Positions 24,079 to 36,105 of a DNA stretch of 64,000 nt are shown here, one piece after another. Source of the DNA: Apium graveolens. Lineage: Eukaryota > Streptophyta > Magnoliopsida > Apiales > Apiaceae. The notes below the pieces were generated by a model. That model was not told where the DNA came from and ran no database searches. It saw only the letters and a program-made list of their open reading frames with translations. A program made the position numbers and the translations under genes. Position 1 is the first letter of the stretch, and every line of letters begins with the position of its first letter. The stretch covers positions 291,538,270 to 291,602,269 of the forward strand of contig NC_133650.1 in NCBI RefSeq assembly GCF_009905375.1. Direction: 5' to 3'.

Positions 24079-27000
24079 TGTGGCGCCCCAAAACCCGGGG
24101 TCAGGAATCTCGGAGGCCACGCCATCTAAACTATTACAACCACACAACTCACACTACAATATATAAATACTCATGCTTTACGACCCCACACTTATCACAC
24201 ATACACAGACTTACATATTATTGTCTTGGAAACGAACCATCATATCTAGAGTACTTTTAGTCATCAAGTGATAATTATTACAACCCAAAAGTAATTTAGC
24301 CTTACCGGGGAGTAACCTTTAAGTAAAGCTAGTCCTCCGGCCAAATATACGTTTCTTGTTTATTATCTTACATAAGTCATACTTATAAATAAGCCGAACT
24401 AAAAATAACTGAAAACTAATCCAGCTTATTCGGACTACCTGTGGTACACACCAAACAATCTACGGAACAGCTGGCCATTTCCTACCCATTTCCTGGCTGT
24501 GGTTCTCATGGCAGACATCTTGATTCACTGTTGTGTTGTGTCAATTTAAGAAAACAAGTGTGAGCTATAATGCCCCACATAATAATGTACAGTATGAAAA
24601 TGACTGTATGATAACATAATATACAATAATTATGTTTTATTCGAAAATAGTTTTCCTCGGTGATACACACCTTCTTATGAAAACAATTCTTTAAGGGATT
24701 TTAATATCCTGCGAATACCTTAATAGTAATCCCAGAACCTAGGCTTGGGTTACGGTATTGCATCGCAATTCCAATTGGAAGAATTTGGACATTCGTTGGA
24801 GCCACCGCATACGATGATTAGTCGTACTGCGATAAAAGTAACCTTTTCTACTAGTAGAGGGACGACACCTTCACATCTCGGTTATCACCCTTGCCGCATA
24901 CGGGCTATGTGTCCTCATTTCGGGTTTACACACACTTCGCAGATCCATAGGTACATAATGTACCGTCTCCTACGGTACCAATAGTCTATCAAATATACGA
25001 AGTACTTGGATCCTACCCCTCCCTTGTCTTTTAGGAAATCCTATCATATCTCGAGAACTCGAACCACATCGAAGTTCCTCCAAGCGTTTTGCTTGTTGAT
25101 AGGCATAGCTTTACTGTATATATATATATATGTACTTCCGAAAGTTTCAGAGGAAGTACTAAGGGTGTGAGTTGACCGTTGTCAACAGATAATTAAATAA
25201 GGGGGAAAAAGTTTCTCCTTGAAACTATATTCAAAATATTAAATAAGTCGGAGTAATATTCTCCAACGATCTGAAATTACTCGAATGATTTTTCGAAATC
25301 AGAAAGTATGTTTTAAATCGGATCTATGATTTTTAAATCAAAAATAACCCCTTTAATAAATAATTATTAATTAAATGATAATCGATAAATAATTAAACCT
25401 CGAATAAGTTTACTCTTTAAAAGAGTATTTAAAATAATATTCCTCAACTAGTTTATGCCTACACAATTAATAATCTTTAATGATTAATCAGGTTTGAAAT
25501 AAATAATTGTTGGGGTATACTACTCCCATGATAAAAGAATAAGTATATAGTATTTATTATTCGAACAATAAAATATAGTTGAGGGAATATGATCGTTGAG
25601 AAATCGTTTTAATAAAAGTTCGAGGTATTTTAATGTTTCGTAAGTGGATGTTGAGTCCCTTTTAAAACGTATTACTATGGACTTATAACCGTCCTATAAT
25701 ATTACCAGAATGATTCCCGGGTTTTTATCTTAAATCCCGACCGACTCTCGGTCTTATATAATACGTCACGCTTAAAGCGGAATAACATTTCACGATATAT
25801 ACTTATCGTACAACATCGCTACATTATGCGAAAATTCAACAACTACGTATCATGGCAAACATGGTATTTATGCAATGATAATAAAACAATCCTTTCACAA
25901 CACAACAGTAAATGGAGTTGGGTTCGTAAACTTTCCTGGGTATCTCGAGGTGGAGGATGCTCTAGGTTCTGCTCGGAAATCTATTACCATAAACACAATT
26001 CACTTCGTTAGGTCCCGTTCTAATTTACGGCGACTCGCACTCATGTGCTACTTATTATGTACCCTCTCAAATTATACTACCCTTATTATTCCTTTAAGTC
26101 ATTATTCACATTATGGTCGCTTTATTCTTCTAAGTATCTTAGGTTTATTCTCATTATCGTCGTCGGCTCCGCTTATGGATTCTATTGTTTCTAATCGCGC
26201 GGTCTCGGCTCCGATATTTTTATAAATTTGAGAAATCATTTTTTTCACTTGAAATTTTTATGGCTGTTAGGAAACTTAATATGTTACTCTCTGTAAAAAT
26301 TTAATGATTTATGAACACTTTAAGTCGATCCTTTATATTTTCAAAGTTCATGATTTGTAACAGTTTTTGTCGCGTAAATCACGTTTAGAAAAATGACCAT
26401 AACTTTTGTTCGTTAAATCGGAATCAAGCGATTCAAGCGCCTAAACGATCCTTATAACATCTTCTATCATAATCAAGGGTTATTTTACAAGAAACTACAG
26501 TTTACGATCGGGGTTTCTTTTACGCCCTAACTCTTAACACAACCACCAAAAATCATCATTTCATTATCAACACACAAAATCCTCTCAAGAACATCATGTT
26601 CTTGAGGCAACAACAACCAACCTTAAATCTACTTAACTTAAACACCAAAATTTCATCAATACCACTCATTGAACTAGGTTTACTACCACATACTAAATGG
26701 ATCTTAAAATGAATCTTAAATAAAGTTGGGCCAAAGATTTACCTTTCTTGAAAGCTTGAGATGTGTTCTTGAGGATGGTGCAGGCTTGAAAGTGCTTGGT
26801 ATGATTTTTTGGAACCTAAAACCACCATTGAAATCAAGAAACCAAAGAGAGGTTACTATTCATACTATTCACTAGTGACTTTCTTGATTTTATTTCATCC
26901 ATCAAACCTTGATAAAAAGAGATGAAAGAATTTTCTTACCTTAGTTTAATTGCTAGGAAGCTTGAGAATTAATGGGATGATTTTACCATGGCTTGAACTT

Positions 27001-27742
27001 GAGTTTTGATTTTTGAATTCCTCCCCCTTTTTGAAATTGCCGAATGGAAGAAGTGAAGGGGTGGGGGGTATTTATGATTGCTTCTCTTGGTTGCTTCTCT
27101 TGGTTGCTTCTAGGAAATGGGGTGTGATATCTTCCACTTGATTTTTATTCTCCTTGGTTGAATCCTAGGTTTATTCTTGTTGCAAATCTTGGGGACAAAA
27201 TCTAAGTAGCTTGCTAGGTTACAAGCTAACTACATGGGTTTGCTTCCTTAGCACACTATTTTGCTAGCTAGCTTGATCATCCTATGGTTAGCTCACTATT
27301 TGATGAAGTAACCATGGTTACTTTCCTACCATGGTTTAGTTAGTGCGTTACATTTATTTAATCGTTTATGCGTTCGCTCGGTTGCTTAAATATTTTCGTA
27401 ATACTTACTCGTAAATGATTCGCGACATAATTTCTTTCGTATTTATTCCTTATATTTTGAATTATCATACTTGAATATAAATCCGTAGGGTTTTAATCTC
27501 TTAATTATATTGTGATCCCCGTAATCCTCGATGAGTCATAAATACGGTCATTTTTCAAAGTTCATTTTCTTCAAAAACTAATAGCGTTTACATACACTCA
27601 TTTAGTACGTATAAGCGTAATATCAACTCCGAAACTCATTTCCTCATGTACTACATAGTGTGAGCACAAAAAGTTTTTCCCGTCCGTCAGGGTTACTATT
27701 CATTAAACATTTTACAAGGTCTCAAAATTTCGAGTTATTACA
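24079..27742 (-). repeat. Gypsy B 5' LTR (3664 bp)
   Basis: Bounded by tgtggcgcccc and gagttattaca on the plus strand. Visibly diverged from the 3' LTR by substitutions, a shorter TA run, one rather than two 31-bp units, and a 65-bp deletion whose ends are marked by the 5-bp repeat gttta (junction at 26500-26504). No gene seen. Confidence 0.95.
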
Positions 27743-27747
27743 AAAAG
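27743..27747. repeat. Target-site duplication of gypsy B (right)
   Basis: aaaag, identical to 14403-14407. Confidence 0.93.
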
Positions 27748-28997
27748 CATAAATTGTTTGAGGTACCTTTAATTCAGCAATTTCAGGGATGCCATCATCA
27801 TTTTCCATTAAAGCATAATTCACCTCATTTTCAGAATATGAAGAGTCTGTCCAACTTTTCTTCTTTGTGACAAGTGCCTTGCCTTTGTCATTATGTGTGG
27901 CTTCTTTCACCATAATTGTAGCATTTGATGTTTGAGTTGTCTCCTCTGTCAGACTTTGCACTTTTGCCTTCATACTTTCTGAACCGTTTCTTATCAGAAC
28001 TTCCACCTTTCTTGGAAAACTTCTTTCCCCTTCTGAATTTCCTGTAGGCTATCTTTGTGATACCCTTCACCATAAGAGCACATAATTTCATCATCTCTTC
28101 ATCAGCATCTATTTCAGGTAAACTTTCAGTTTCTGAATCATCATCATCAGAACTTGATGATTCTGAATCAGACTTTATGATGAGAGCCTTTCCTTTTCCT
28201 TTCTTCGAGACAACCACTTTGGGGGATTCCTCCTCAGCTTTAAGAGGAACTGTCCTTGACTTTCTCCCATGTCTCTTGCTTCTTTGATCCATCTCAAGTT
28301 CATAAGTCTTGAGCATACCATAAATTTCATCAAGAGTAGTTTCATCAAGAACATAGTTGTCTCTTATGGCAGTAGACTTAAAATCCCAATTTTCAGGAAG
28401 GGCTAAAAGGAATTTCAGATTTGAATCTTCAAGATCATATTCCTTGTCCATCAGTGACAGATCATTCAAAAGTTTGACAAACCTGTAATATAAGTCAGTT
28501 AATGACTCATCAACTTTTGAGTCAAAGTGCTCATACTCTTGAGTGAGTATAGCCCTCCTGTTCTTCTTGATTGCATCAGTTCCCTGGCATCTTGTCTCCA
28601 AAACATCCCATGTCTCCTTTGTATTATTGCAATGAATTACCCTATTTGACATGACATTATCAATGGCACTATGCAGCAAATGCCTTACCTTTGCATCCTT
28701 GGAAATTAATGAGATATCTTCAGCTGTATACTCAATTTTCTGCTTTGGTATGGTCTTTGCTGGCTGATCTGCAACTACAACAGAAAGCTTGGTTGACTTA
28801 TGTGGTCCTTCATTAATTCTGTCAAGGTATTCTGGATCTGTAGCTTCCAGAAACATAGCCATATTCACTTTCCATATAGGATACTCAGAAGGTCTCAGTA
28901 TGGGAACCCTAATAGTCTCATATCGACTGTGGATTTGAGTGTTTTTAGTTTCTTCAGTTTTGGTGGGCTTGGTTGGAGTTTCTGCTTCTTCAGACAT
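27748..28997 (-). pseudogene. Copia 2 gag
   Basis: ATG at 28997. Open for 368 codons to 27891, then continuing in another frame (28006-27748). Blocks: PILRPSEYPIWKVNMAMFLEA, LLHSAIDNVMSNRVIHC, LTQEYEHFDSKVDESLTDLYY, KLLNDLSLMDKEYDLEDSNLKFLLALPENWD, TLDEIYGMLKTYELEM, a long Ser/Asp linker and the CYNYGERSHT zinc knuckle, where the second Cys is Tyr. The following frame has a KGKALVTKKKSWTDSS region. It is much better preserved than copia 1 gag. It would form the element's particle. Confidence 0.92.
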
Positions 28998-29036
28998 GAT
29001 TGTTTTGGATCTTTACTGTATGTGTGTTAACAGATA

Positions 29037-29049
29037 AGCTCTGATACCA
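29037..29049 (-). promoter_or_regulatory. Primer binding site, copia 2
   Basis: The minus-strand sequence tggtatcagagct, two bases from the LTR, is of the tRNA-iMet type. Confidence 0.93.
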
Positions 29050-29051
29050 AT

Positions 29052-29620
29052 TGTTAGTTCACACAACACTGTAGAAGGGGGTTGAATACAGTGTTTAATA
29101 CAATCAAATCGATTTCGAACACAAGTAACAGTAAACAGATATATTCAATATAATAAACTCTGTTACAATGGAACTGTTCTCTCTCAGTGATGAACAAATA
29201 TCACTAAGAGCTGTTAGGTTACAATGTATGATCTTCTCGATAATGATAACACATATAGTGTAAACCTATGTCTGTGTTTATATAGTACACAGTTACAAGA
29301 TAACTTCTAATTGATATGGAATATAATTCTATCTCCTAAAATATATCAATCAGATATCATATACAAGTCTTCTTATCTTCTAACTCTTTCCATACATATC
29401 TTCTTTTGTTTTAGTCTCGATCTTCTATCCTATAAATCAGCTTCCTTCATTAACTGTAAGTCCTCCTGTACTTAAGTTCTGATATGACCTTAAGTTCTGA
29501 TATCTATCTTCTGACTTCCAGTAAGTATTGATTCCAGTAAGTCCTGATATTTCCTGTTTGTTAAGATCTGAAAACTAAACATAAAACATATTAGACATGA
29601 CATCTCAAATATATATAACA
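29052..29620 (-). repeat. Copia 2 5' LTR (569 bp)
   Basis: Bounded by TG and CA on the plus strand (tgttagttcac ... atatataaca). Homologous to the copia 1 LTR (13771-14365). Confidence 0.93.
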
Positions 29621-30182
29621 TGTCCATTATAACCCAAATAGCGTCGTGGTTCGCTTTCGTCCTTGGTAAACCAACTATGAAATCCATAACAATGTGCTCC
29701 CATTTCCACTCTGGAATTTCTAATGGTTGCAACAATCCGCTGGGTCTTTGGTGCTCAGCCTTAATTCTTTGACACGTGTAATATTTACTAACCCATTATG
29801 CAATTTCTCTTTTCATATCTGGCCACCAATAATTCTCCATTAAATCTCTGTACATCTTCGTACTTCCAGAATGGATTGAATACCTTGAGTTGTGAGCTTC
29901 TTGTAGAATTTCATTCTTCAATTCTGTTACTGGTGGAATCCAAATTCTGGAAGAAAATCTTAGAATACCTTGATCGTCTTTCTGAGTGCATAATTCTTCT
30001 CCAACCAAACGATTGATATCCTGATCCATTACTTCCTCTTGATATTTCTTTATCTTTTCTAATAATTCTGGCTGAAAAGTCATACTATATATCTTTGCTC
30101 CATAAGGATTACAAATTTTGACTTCCAATTCCAATTTCTGAAATTCCTTGTATAATTCTTCTGGTATTGTTAACATGTTCAA
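29621..30182 (-). pseudogene. Gypsy C integrase (N-terminal part)
   Basis: LRFSSRIWIPPVTELKNEILQEAHNSRYSIHSGSTKMYRDLMENYWWP, then (after a TAA at about 29796) a WVSKYYTCQRIKAEHQRPSGLLQPLEIPEWKWEHIV region and the first catalytic Asp in VMDFIVGLPRT. One H2C2 Cys is Tyr (YTC, compare CLTC in B). The sequence ends at the copia 2 insertion after AIWVIMD, so the second Asp and the Glu of the active site are not in the window. Confidence 0.9.
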
Positions 30183-30719
30183 TCTTTCCTTTCTGCTTAA
30201 TGCGTCTGCTTCTACGTTTGCTTTTCCTGGGTGATAGTTAATTGTTCAATCATAGTCTTTGATCAACTCCAGCCATCTTCTCTGTCTCATGTTAAGTTCC
30301 TTTTACGTGAATATGTATTTTAAACTTTTGTGATCTGTATAGATCTCACATTTTTCTCCATACAGGTAATGTCTCCAATTTTTCACGGCGAATACCATTG
30401 CCGCTAGTTCCAAGTCATGAGTAGGATACTTCGGTTTATGAGGTTTCAATTATCTAGACGCATATGCAATAACTTTATCATGCTACATCAAAACACAACC
30501 TAATCCCTTATGAGAAACATCACTATAGATTCTGAAATTTCCTTGATCATCTGAAAGTGACAAAACAGGTGTTGTAATCAATCTTTTCTTCAATTCCTGG
30601 AAACTTTCTTCACACTTCTCATTCCATATAAACTTTTCGCTTTTCCTGGTAAGCTTCGTCAAAGGCATCGCAATCTTTGAGAAATCATGAACAAATCTTC
30701 GATAATATCCTTCCATTTC
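30183..30719 (-). pseudogene. Gypsy C RNase H
   Basis: [15 protein letters not shown] retains the first catalytic Asp that B has lost. It continues through [57 protein letters not shown] and [17 protein letters not shown]. In-frame stops at about 30483, 30456, 30306 and 30246 are mostly CAG/CAA-to-TAG/TAA type. Same frame as RT and integrase. Confidence 0.9.
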
Positions 30720-31585
30720 TAAGAAAATTCTTACTTCTGTTGGTGTTCTTGGCCTTTCCCACTTCATAACAGCTTCAATCTTCACCGGGTCCAATTTGAT
30801 TCCTTCATGACTTACTACGTGTCCTAATAATTGAACTTCTTGTAACCAAAACTCACACTTTGAAAACTTTGCAAACAACTTCTTCTTTCTTAAAATTCCC
30901 AAAGATATTCTTAGATGCTCTGCATGATCTTCCGTTAACTTTGAGTAGATCAAAATATCATCGATAAACACAATTACAAACTTGTCCAAATATTCTTTAA
31001 AAATTCTGTTCATCAAGTCCATAAATGCTTCTGGGGCATTGGTTAATCCAAAAGACATCACTAAGAATTTATAATGACCATACCTTGTTCTGAAAGCTAT
31101 CTTTGGTATGTCGTCAGGCTTGATATTCAATTGGTGATATCCGGATCTCAAATCAATCTTAGAGAAATACTTGGCTCCTTTCAGCTGGTCAAACAAATCG
31201 TCAATTCGAGGTAACAGTTACTTATTCTTAATCGTAAGCTTATTGAGTTCCCGATAGTCGATGCACAACCTCATGCTTCCTTCTTTCTTCTTAACAAATA
31301 ATACCGGTGCACCCCATGGGGATACACTAGGTCGAATCACTCCTTTCGCCAATAGTTCTTGCAATTGCTTTGCTAGTTCCTTCATTTCAAATGGCGCCTT
31401 TCTGAATGGGCCTTTGGATACTGGTTCCGTTCTAGGTGCTAAGTCGATTACAAACTCAATTTCTCTATCTGGAGGAAGTCCTGGTAATTCTTCTGGAAAT
31501 ACATCTGGAAATTCATTAACCATAGGAATATCTTCCAATTTTGCAGGCTCCTGACTTCTGTCTATTACGTAGGCAATGAAATGCT
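30720..31585 (-). pseudogene. Gypsy C reverse transcriptase
   Basis: [34 protein letters not shown]-type core [37 protein letters not shown], then a TAA at 31218, [51 protein letters not shown], catalytic [34 protein letters not shown]. All catalytic positions are present, and the single in-frame stop is the main lesion. Upstream lies the hAT insertion separating RT from protease. Confidence 0.93.
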
Positions 31586-31591
31586 CGCATC

Positions 31592-31599
31592 CTTGTCAT
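31592..31599. repeat. Target-site duplication of hAT-like element (left)
   Basis: cttgtcat, identical to 33595-33602. An 8-bp duplication is the hallmark of hAT transposases. Confidence 0.95.
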
Positions 31600-33594
31600 T
31601 AGGGATGTAATTCGAGCCGAGTTGAGCCGAGTTCGAGTTTTTTACAGTCGAGTTCGAGCTTTTTTTTATCGAGTCGAGTCGAGCCTGAAAATAATCGAGC
31701 CTGAATTGTGTGTTCGAGCTCGGCTCGGGTAATACACGAGCCGAGTTCGAGCATTTCGCGAGTTTTCGAACTTAACGAGTTTTTTAACGAGTTTTCGAGT
31801 TTAACAATTTTTTAACGAGTTTTCGAGTTTATCGAGTTTTTTCACATATTTTCGAGTTATCGAGTCCTTATCGAGCTTATCGAGCCTACGAGTGTATCGA
31901 GTTTTTAACATGTTTTTGAGTTATCGGGTTCTTATCGAGTTATTCGAGTTTTATTTTACCTTCGTAAAATTATTTCTTTTTTGAAATTTTGACTTATAAT
32001 TTAAAAACAGTAGTTTCACTATTAATAACAATAAATAAATGTTGAAAATAAGATACATGTGTTCTGAGGTAAATATAACAACATATTCAAATACATGTAT
32101 AAACTAGAAAACAAATAACAACACCTTTGTTAGAATAATTTTTCAAATCATCTATTTTATTAATATTGTTTAATTCTATCTTCATTTTTCTTAAAAATGT
32201 ACTTATTTTTCTATATTGTATATTGTATATCTTATATATATGATAAATAAAGTAAAATGATAATTTTATTATTGTCGGTACTCGGGGGAGAAAAGTAATT
32301 TTTATCTTTTTTAAAACAAAAGTACGCAATAGACATTAAATCATTAATAAATAACAATTATAAAAATAATAATTTTAATTAATAGCAATTTATCATAATA
32401 AAACTTTTTTTGGTGTAATTTATATCATAGTTGTATTATATACCTATTAACTTATCACTAAATTGTAAATTTAGATCTGATTAGTTGACATCTCAATTAG
32501 AATTTAGACAACTATCAAAAGTATGAATCGAATTTATAATAAAATATCAATATAGTAGTAATACATTATTACTATAAAGGACCGTTAGATTTTGAAATAA
32601 ATGATAACTTTTGAATATAAAATAAAGGAATATTCTATAGATTCATGATTTAAACAAAAAAATAGAAACCCTATATTGAATAGATTATTTGATGTAAAAT
32701 TCGTAGATGTCCTTTTTATTTTAAAATAAAATCAAACGAAACTCGATAACAATTTTACTTGCTTCAACTCCAACTTGATTGTTTTTTGTTTTACTCTTTT
32801 AAATTAATAAATTCTTATTTTTCTATAAAATATTAATAATTGATTAAATATAAATCTAATTCAGTTTAAAACAAAATTAGTTTTGAAAAAAAATGTTACA
32901 TGAAAAATTGATAGACTAAAAATGTGACTAGAAATTTTTACTTAAAAAAATTAGTATGACAAGAAATCTGAGTCAACAAGTATTTATAAATGATACGCTA
33001 GAATGAAATTAATTTTTTTTGATAATCATATTAACCCTATTTTGTGTACAATGGCAATAAAGACTACCAATATACAGAAAGTGACAAAGGACTACCAATA
33101 TACACAAAGTGACAAAGGACTACCAATATCAAAATATATATACATATCCAGAAAAAATTATCAATCATGTAAATAACAAATAGAGAAAGACATAAGTCAT
33201 ATTAATGATATAAGTAAAATAAAATATCATTAATCATGTAAATAACAAATAAAAATAACATCAAGTTATATTAATGGAAAAAAATAAAAATATAGAAAAA
33301 CATAAGTAATATTAATAACATAAGTAATAACATATATAAAAAATAAAAATATTAATAAAATATAAAAAAATTAACCGAGTTCGAGTTCGAGTCGAGTTCG
33401 AGATTATCGAGTCGAGTTCGAGTTCGAGTTTATCGAGTCGAGTTCAAAAAAACTCGGCTCGGCTCGAGTTTTTAATCGAGCCTAAAATCTTATTCGAGCT
33501 CGAGCTCGATAACGAGTTCGAGTCGAGTCGAACCGAGTTAATCGAGTCGAGTTCGAGTCGAGCTCAAAAAAGCTCGGCTCGAATTGCAGCCCTA
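31600..33594. mobile_element. Non-autonomous hAT-like DNA transposon (1995 bp)
   Basis: Perfect 8-bp target duplication and terminal inverted repeats of at least 22 bp: left tagggatgtaattcgagccg, right (reverse complement) tagggctgcaattcgagccg, two mismatches. Subterminal regions (31610-31950 and 33370-33585) are packed with copies of a tcgagtt/gttcgagtcgag word, like the multiple subterminal transposase-binding sites of plant hAT elements. The middle is AT-rich with a 28-bp tandem repeat (33063-33130). It has no transposase ORF, so it needs a partner. It lies between protease and RT of gypsy C. Confidence 0.92.
33063..33130. repeat. 28-bp tandem repeat inside hAT-like element
   Basis: About 2.4 copies beginning actaccaatata, starting at 33063, 33091 and 33119. 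Confidence 0.9.
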
Positions 33595-33602
33595 CTTGTC
33601 AT
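33595..33602. repeat. Target-site duplication of hAT-like element (right)
   Basis: cttgtcat, identical to 31592-31599. Confidence 0.95.
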
Positions 33603-33639
33603 AGTAGTTTATTAGCTTAAATCATCGTCAAGAACTTCT

Positions 33640-34170
33640 TTGTTTGCTTCTAACCTTTAAACGTCACCGCTTTCTCGTCTGCTGTCTTCAAAATGACCTT
33701 CTTGCCACGACAGTCTATCTGAGCATCATGCTTTGATAGCCAGTCCATTCCTAAAATAATGTCAACTCTCCTAACTTAAATGGTATCAAGTCAGCGTCAA
33801 ACTTATTTCTAGAAATCTCAATCTCACAGTTCTTACACACTTGATTCACATATACACGCTATTGATTTGCTAATTCTACTGTCATAATTTCACTCAACAA
33901 TTCAATTGGACAATTCAGCTTATCAACAAAATCTTGAGAAATAAATGATCGAGTTGTTCCCGAATCTACTAGCACTTTAGCACATAAAGAATTCACAGTA
34001 AGCGTACCTGCCACAACAACAGTGTCCATGATAGCATCTTTCACAGACATGTCATAAACTCTAGCACTGGGAGGTTCATTCAATGTTGGAGTAGCTCCCA
34101 TGATTCGTAGTGTATTATTGACTGGAACTGGTGTCTTGCAATCTCTAGCTATGTGCCCTGGCTTTCCGCA
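33640..34170 (-). pseudogene. Gypsy C aspartic protease
   Basis: Open 34101-33859 with VLVDSGTTRSFISQDFVDKLN (catalytic DSG). An in-frame TAG (position of Q before RVYVNQVC) follows, then decayed FDADLIPFKLGE and W..WLSKHDAQID-equivalent sequence to about 33700. It is in the same frame as the gag C-terminus. Shortly downstream the hAT insertion separates it from RT. Confidence 0.88.
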
Positions 34171-35182
34171 ATTTTAACAGGTATACCCAATTGCTGGAAC
34201 TTTGCCTGCCTGATTCCTGATAGGCTGATCCTTGTTGACTTGCTCTCTGGCTGGATGATTACGGCACTCCCTTGAATAGTTCCCCCTCTGGTTGCATCTA
34301 TAGCAGACCACATTCAACTTGTTACAAACTCCTCCATATTTCTTCCCACAGACTAGACAATCTGGTATAGCTGGCCTCTGTTGGGTTGGCTGGTTCCCAG
34401 TGGCTGGACGGTTACCTTGTCCTCCATTTCCTGTATTCCGTCTGTTAAAATTCCTTCCTGGCTGGAACTTGCCTGTCCTCTGACTGAAATTTGGAAACTT
34501 CCCTGCCTGGGACTGTCCTTCATTCCCTTCAAACTTCCTTTTCTTACTTTCCTTCTCCTTCTGACACATTTCACTCTCTGTCTCCGCAATCATAGATTTC
34601 TGCACAACTCCCGCATACGTATCCAATTCAAATATAGCCACCTTCGCACGGATCTGTGACTTGAGTCCTTGCTAAAACCTCTTAGCTTTCTTCTTATTAG
34701 TGTCCACTTGATCGTGAACAAACTGAGGGAAATACTTCTACAAGAACAACTCCTTGAATCTATCCCATGCAATATCATCCGTACCTTCCAATGTCTTAAC
34801 AGTTTCCTCCCCAGTAGGTGGCTTCATTCTTCAGATAGTAACTTACAAACTCAGTCTTATACTCTTCTCTCACCTTGATTAAGGCAAATGCCTTCTCAAT
34901 TTCCTTCAACCAGACTCTTGCCTCAATAGGATCTATAGAACCCTTAAATTCTGGTGGAATCACCACCTGAAAAGTCTTAAAGGTTACCTGAGGGTTGGTC
35001 TGCCTCTGCTGTTGTTGAGTTAAGTGGACTATCTGTTGAGCCAAAATCTGAAGAATCCGGGCTACAGTTGGGTCTATGGGACCTGGATTAACATTCTGGT
35101 TGTTACTGTCTTGGGTGTTGTTGTTATTGTTGTTGGTTTCTTCATTTTGGTTGGTAGAACAACTATTTCTTCTAGGAGGCAT
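34171..35182 (-). pseudogene. Gypsy C gag
   Basis: ATG at 35182 (MPPRRNSCS). Asn/Gln-rich N-terminus, then VIPPEFKGSIDPIEARVWLKEIEKAF and SYYLKNEATYW. A frameshift at about 34800 and TAG/TAA codons near 34738 and 34671 interrupt the middle. 34641-34174 is open: a basic linker, CLVCGKKYGGVC, knuckle CYRCNQRGNYSREC and, beyond a TAA, CGKPGHIARDC. The third knuckle's first Cys codon is preserved. It belongs to the same gag family as B but is clearly diverged. Confidence 0.9.
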
Positions 35183-35598
35183 TTTTTTGTAAAGAATCAA
35201 ACAATTTATTTAGCCTTTAAATCAAATTATTTTTATGAAAACTTTTCTTGCAACATAAAATATCTCTTTTTGAAAACATTTTTTATCATTGAACTAAGTA
35301 AATTGCATGCTTCTTTACAGAATGTAAACAGGTAGGGGAAAAATGGTACATGTTATCGCAAGAGTTTATAAAACAATATAGTAAAGTAAATGACAATGCT
35401 GGAAAAAGAAGAGTACTGATATATATGTCAAAGTTTGGTGGTACGAGCACAAAAATGTTTTATTAAAGGCAAAGGTACAACAGGCTTATCCATTATTCAG
35501 CAAGTCTTGTTTATTTATATACCCACCAAAAGTTTGATAATACGTACTACACACTATTATACATATATCAGCTGTTACGTCATTTCTGTCGTCTAGCT
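35183..35598 (-). other. Spacer between leader ORF and gag, gypsy C
   Basis: AT-rich, no open frame. Same position as the 380-bp spacer of gypsy B. Confidence 0.6.
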
Positions 35599-36105
35599 TC
35601 AGGGAAACTCTGGTCCACCAAGCCTCTCCAAATCTTCCAATACCTCTGTGGCCCACCTCATAAGAGCATCTGGGGCTGCATACTCGCAAGTAGCTCCATG
35701 AAGTCTGGCCCCGAGTATCCTCCGTGTCACCTGAATCTCATTCCAAAGTTCCCTCACATTCCTATCAACATCTATAGTCCTTATGATATGTTGTAGCTCC
35801 TGGATCTGTGCCAATAGGGCTTCTCGTTCCAAAAGAAGAGCCTCATACCTCTGGTATGGAACAGGATGTGAAGTAAACTGAAAAGATGTACCCGCAATTG
35901 AATATCCAGTGGAGTCAAAATCAGTAAGTGGAGGTCCTCGAATAGGTGGTCTCACACCAGGAAGTGGAATAGCTTGCAATGGTGCAACCATCACAACATG
36001 TATTATAGCTAACATCGGTGGAAGAGCAGGATGCGGATCAGATGATGGTCTTCCGACTGAAGGTTCCGAATAATCATATGATATTGAGATAAAGGAATCT
36101 GACAT
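35599..36105 (-). CDS. Intact leader ORF (ORF0), gypsy C, 168 residues, function unknown
   Basis: ATG at 36105, stop at 35599, no interruption, although every gag and pol domain of the same element carries nonsense codons. The N-terminal half is Pro/Ser-rich (HPALPPMLA, PGVRPPIRGPP). The C-terminal half looks helical with heptads (YQRYEALLLEREALLAQIQE) and ends WATEVLEDLERLGGPEFP. No signal peptide, membrane segment or enzyme motif. It lies 181 bp after the primer binding site and 416 bp before gag. I do not recognise the family. The coiled-coil part resembles, in composition only, the second half of the leader frame in B. Confidence 0.6.
   Translation of the reverse strand: MSDSFISISYDYSEPSVGRPSSDPHPALPPMLAIIHVVMVAPLQAIPLPGVRPPIRGPPLTDFDSTGYSIAGTSFQFTSHPVPYQRYEALLLEREALLAQIQELQHIIRTIDVDRNVRELWNEIQVTRRILGARLHGATCEYAAPDALMRWATEVLEDLERLGGPEFP

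Larger units (their letters stand above)
14408..27742 (-). mobile_element. Gypsy B: complete Tekay/Del-type chromovirus (13,335 bp)
   Basis: A complete minus-strand element: 5' LTR 24079-27742, primer binding site, leader frame, gag, protease, RT, RNase H, integrase with chromodomain-like tail, polypurine tract, 3' LTR 14408-18189. It is flanked by a perfect 5-bp target duplication aaaag (14403-14407 and 27743-27747), and it inserted into copia 2 gag. Coding regions are long but carry scattered nonsense codons and single-base shifts, so this copy cannot encode a working polyprotein. Long LTRs, tRNA-iMet priming and the integrase tail fit the Tekay/Del clade. Confidence 0.96.
27748..29620 (-). 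mobile_element. Copia 2: Sirevirus-like Ty1/copia element (5' part), cut by gypsy B and copia 1
   Basis: Minus strand: 5' LTR 29620-29052, primer binding site, gag from 28997. Gag continues across gypsy B into the island at 14366-14407 and is cut again by copia 1. The remainder should lie left of the window. The element inserted into the integrase of gypsy C. The bases beside the LTR are tgtcc (29621-29625), the predicted target duplication. Confidence 0.92.
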
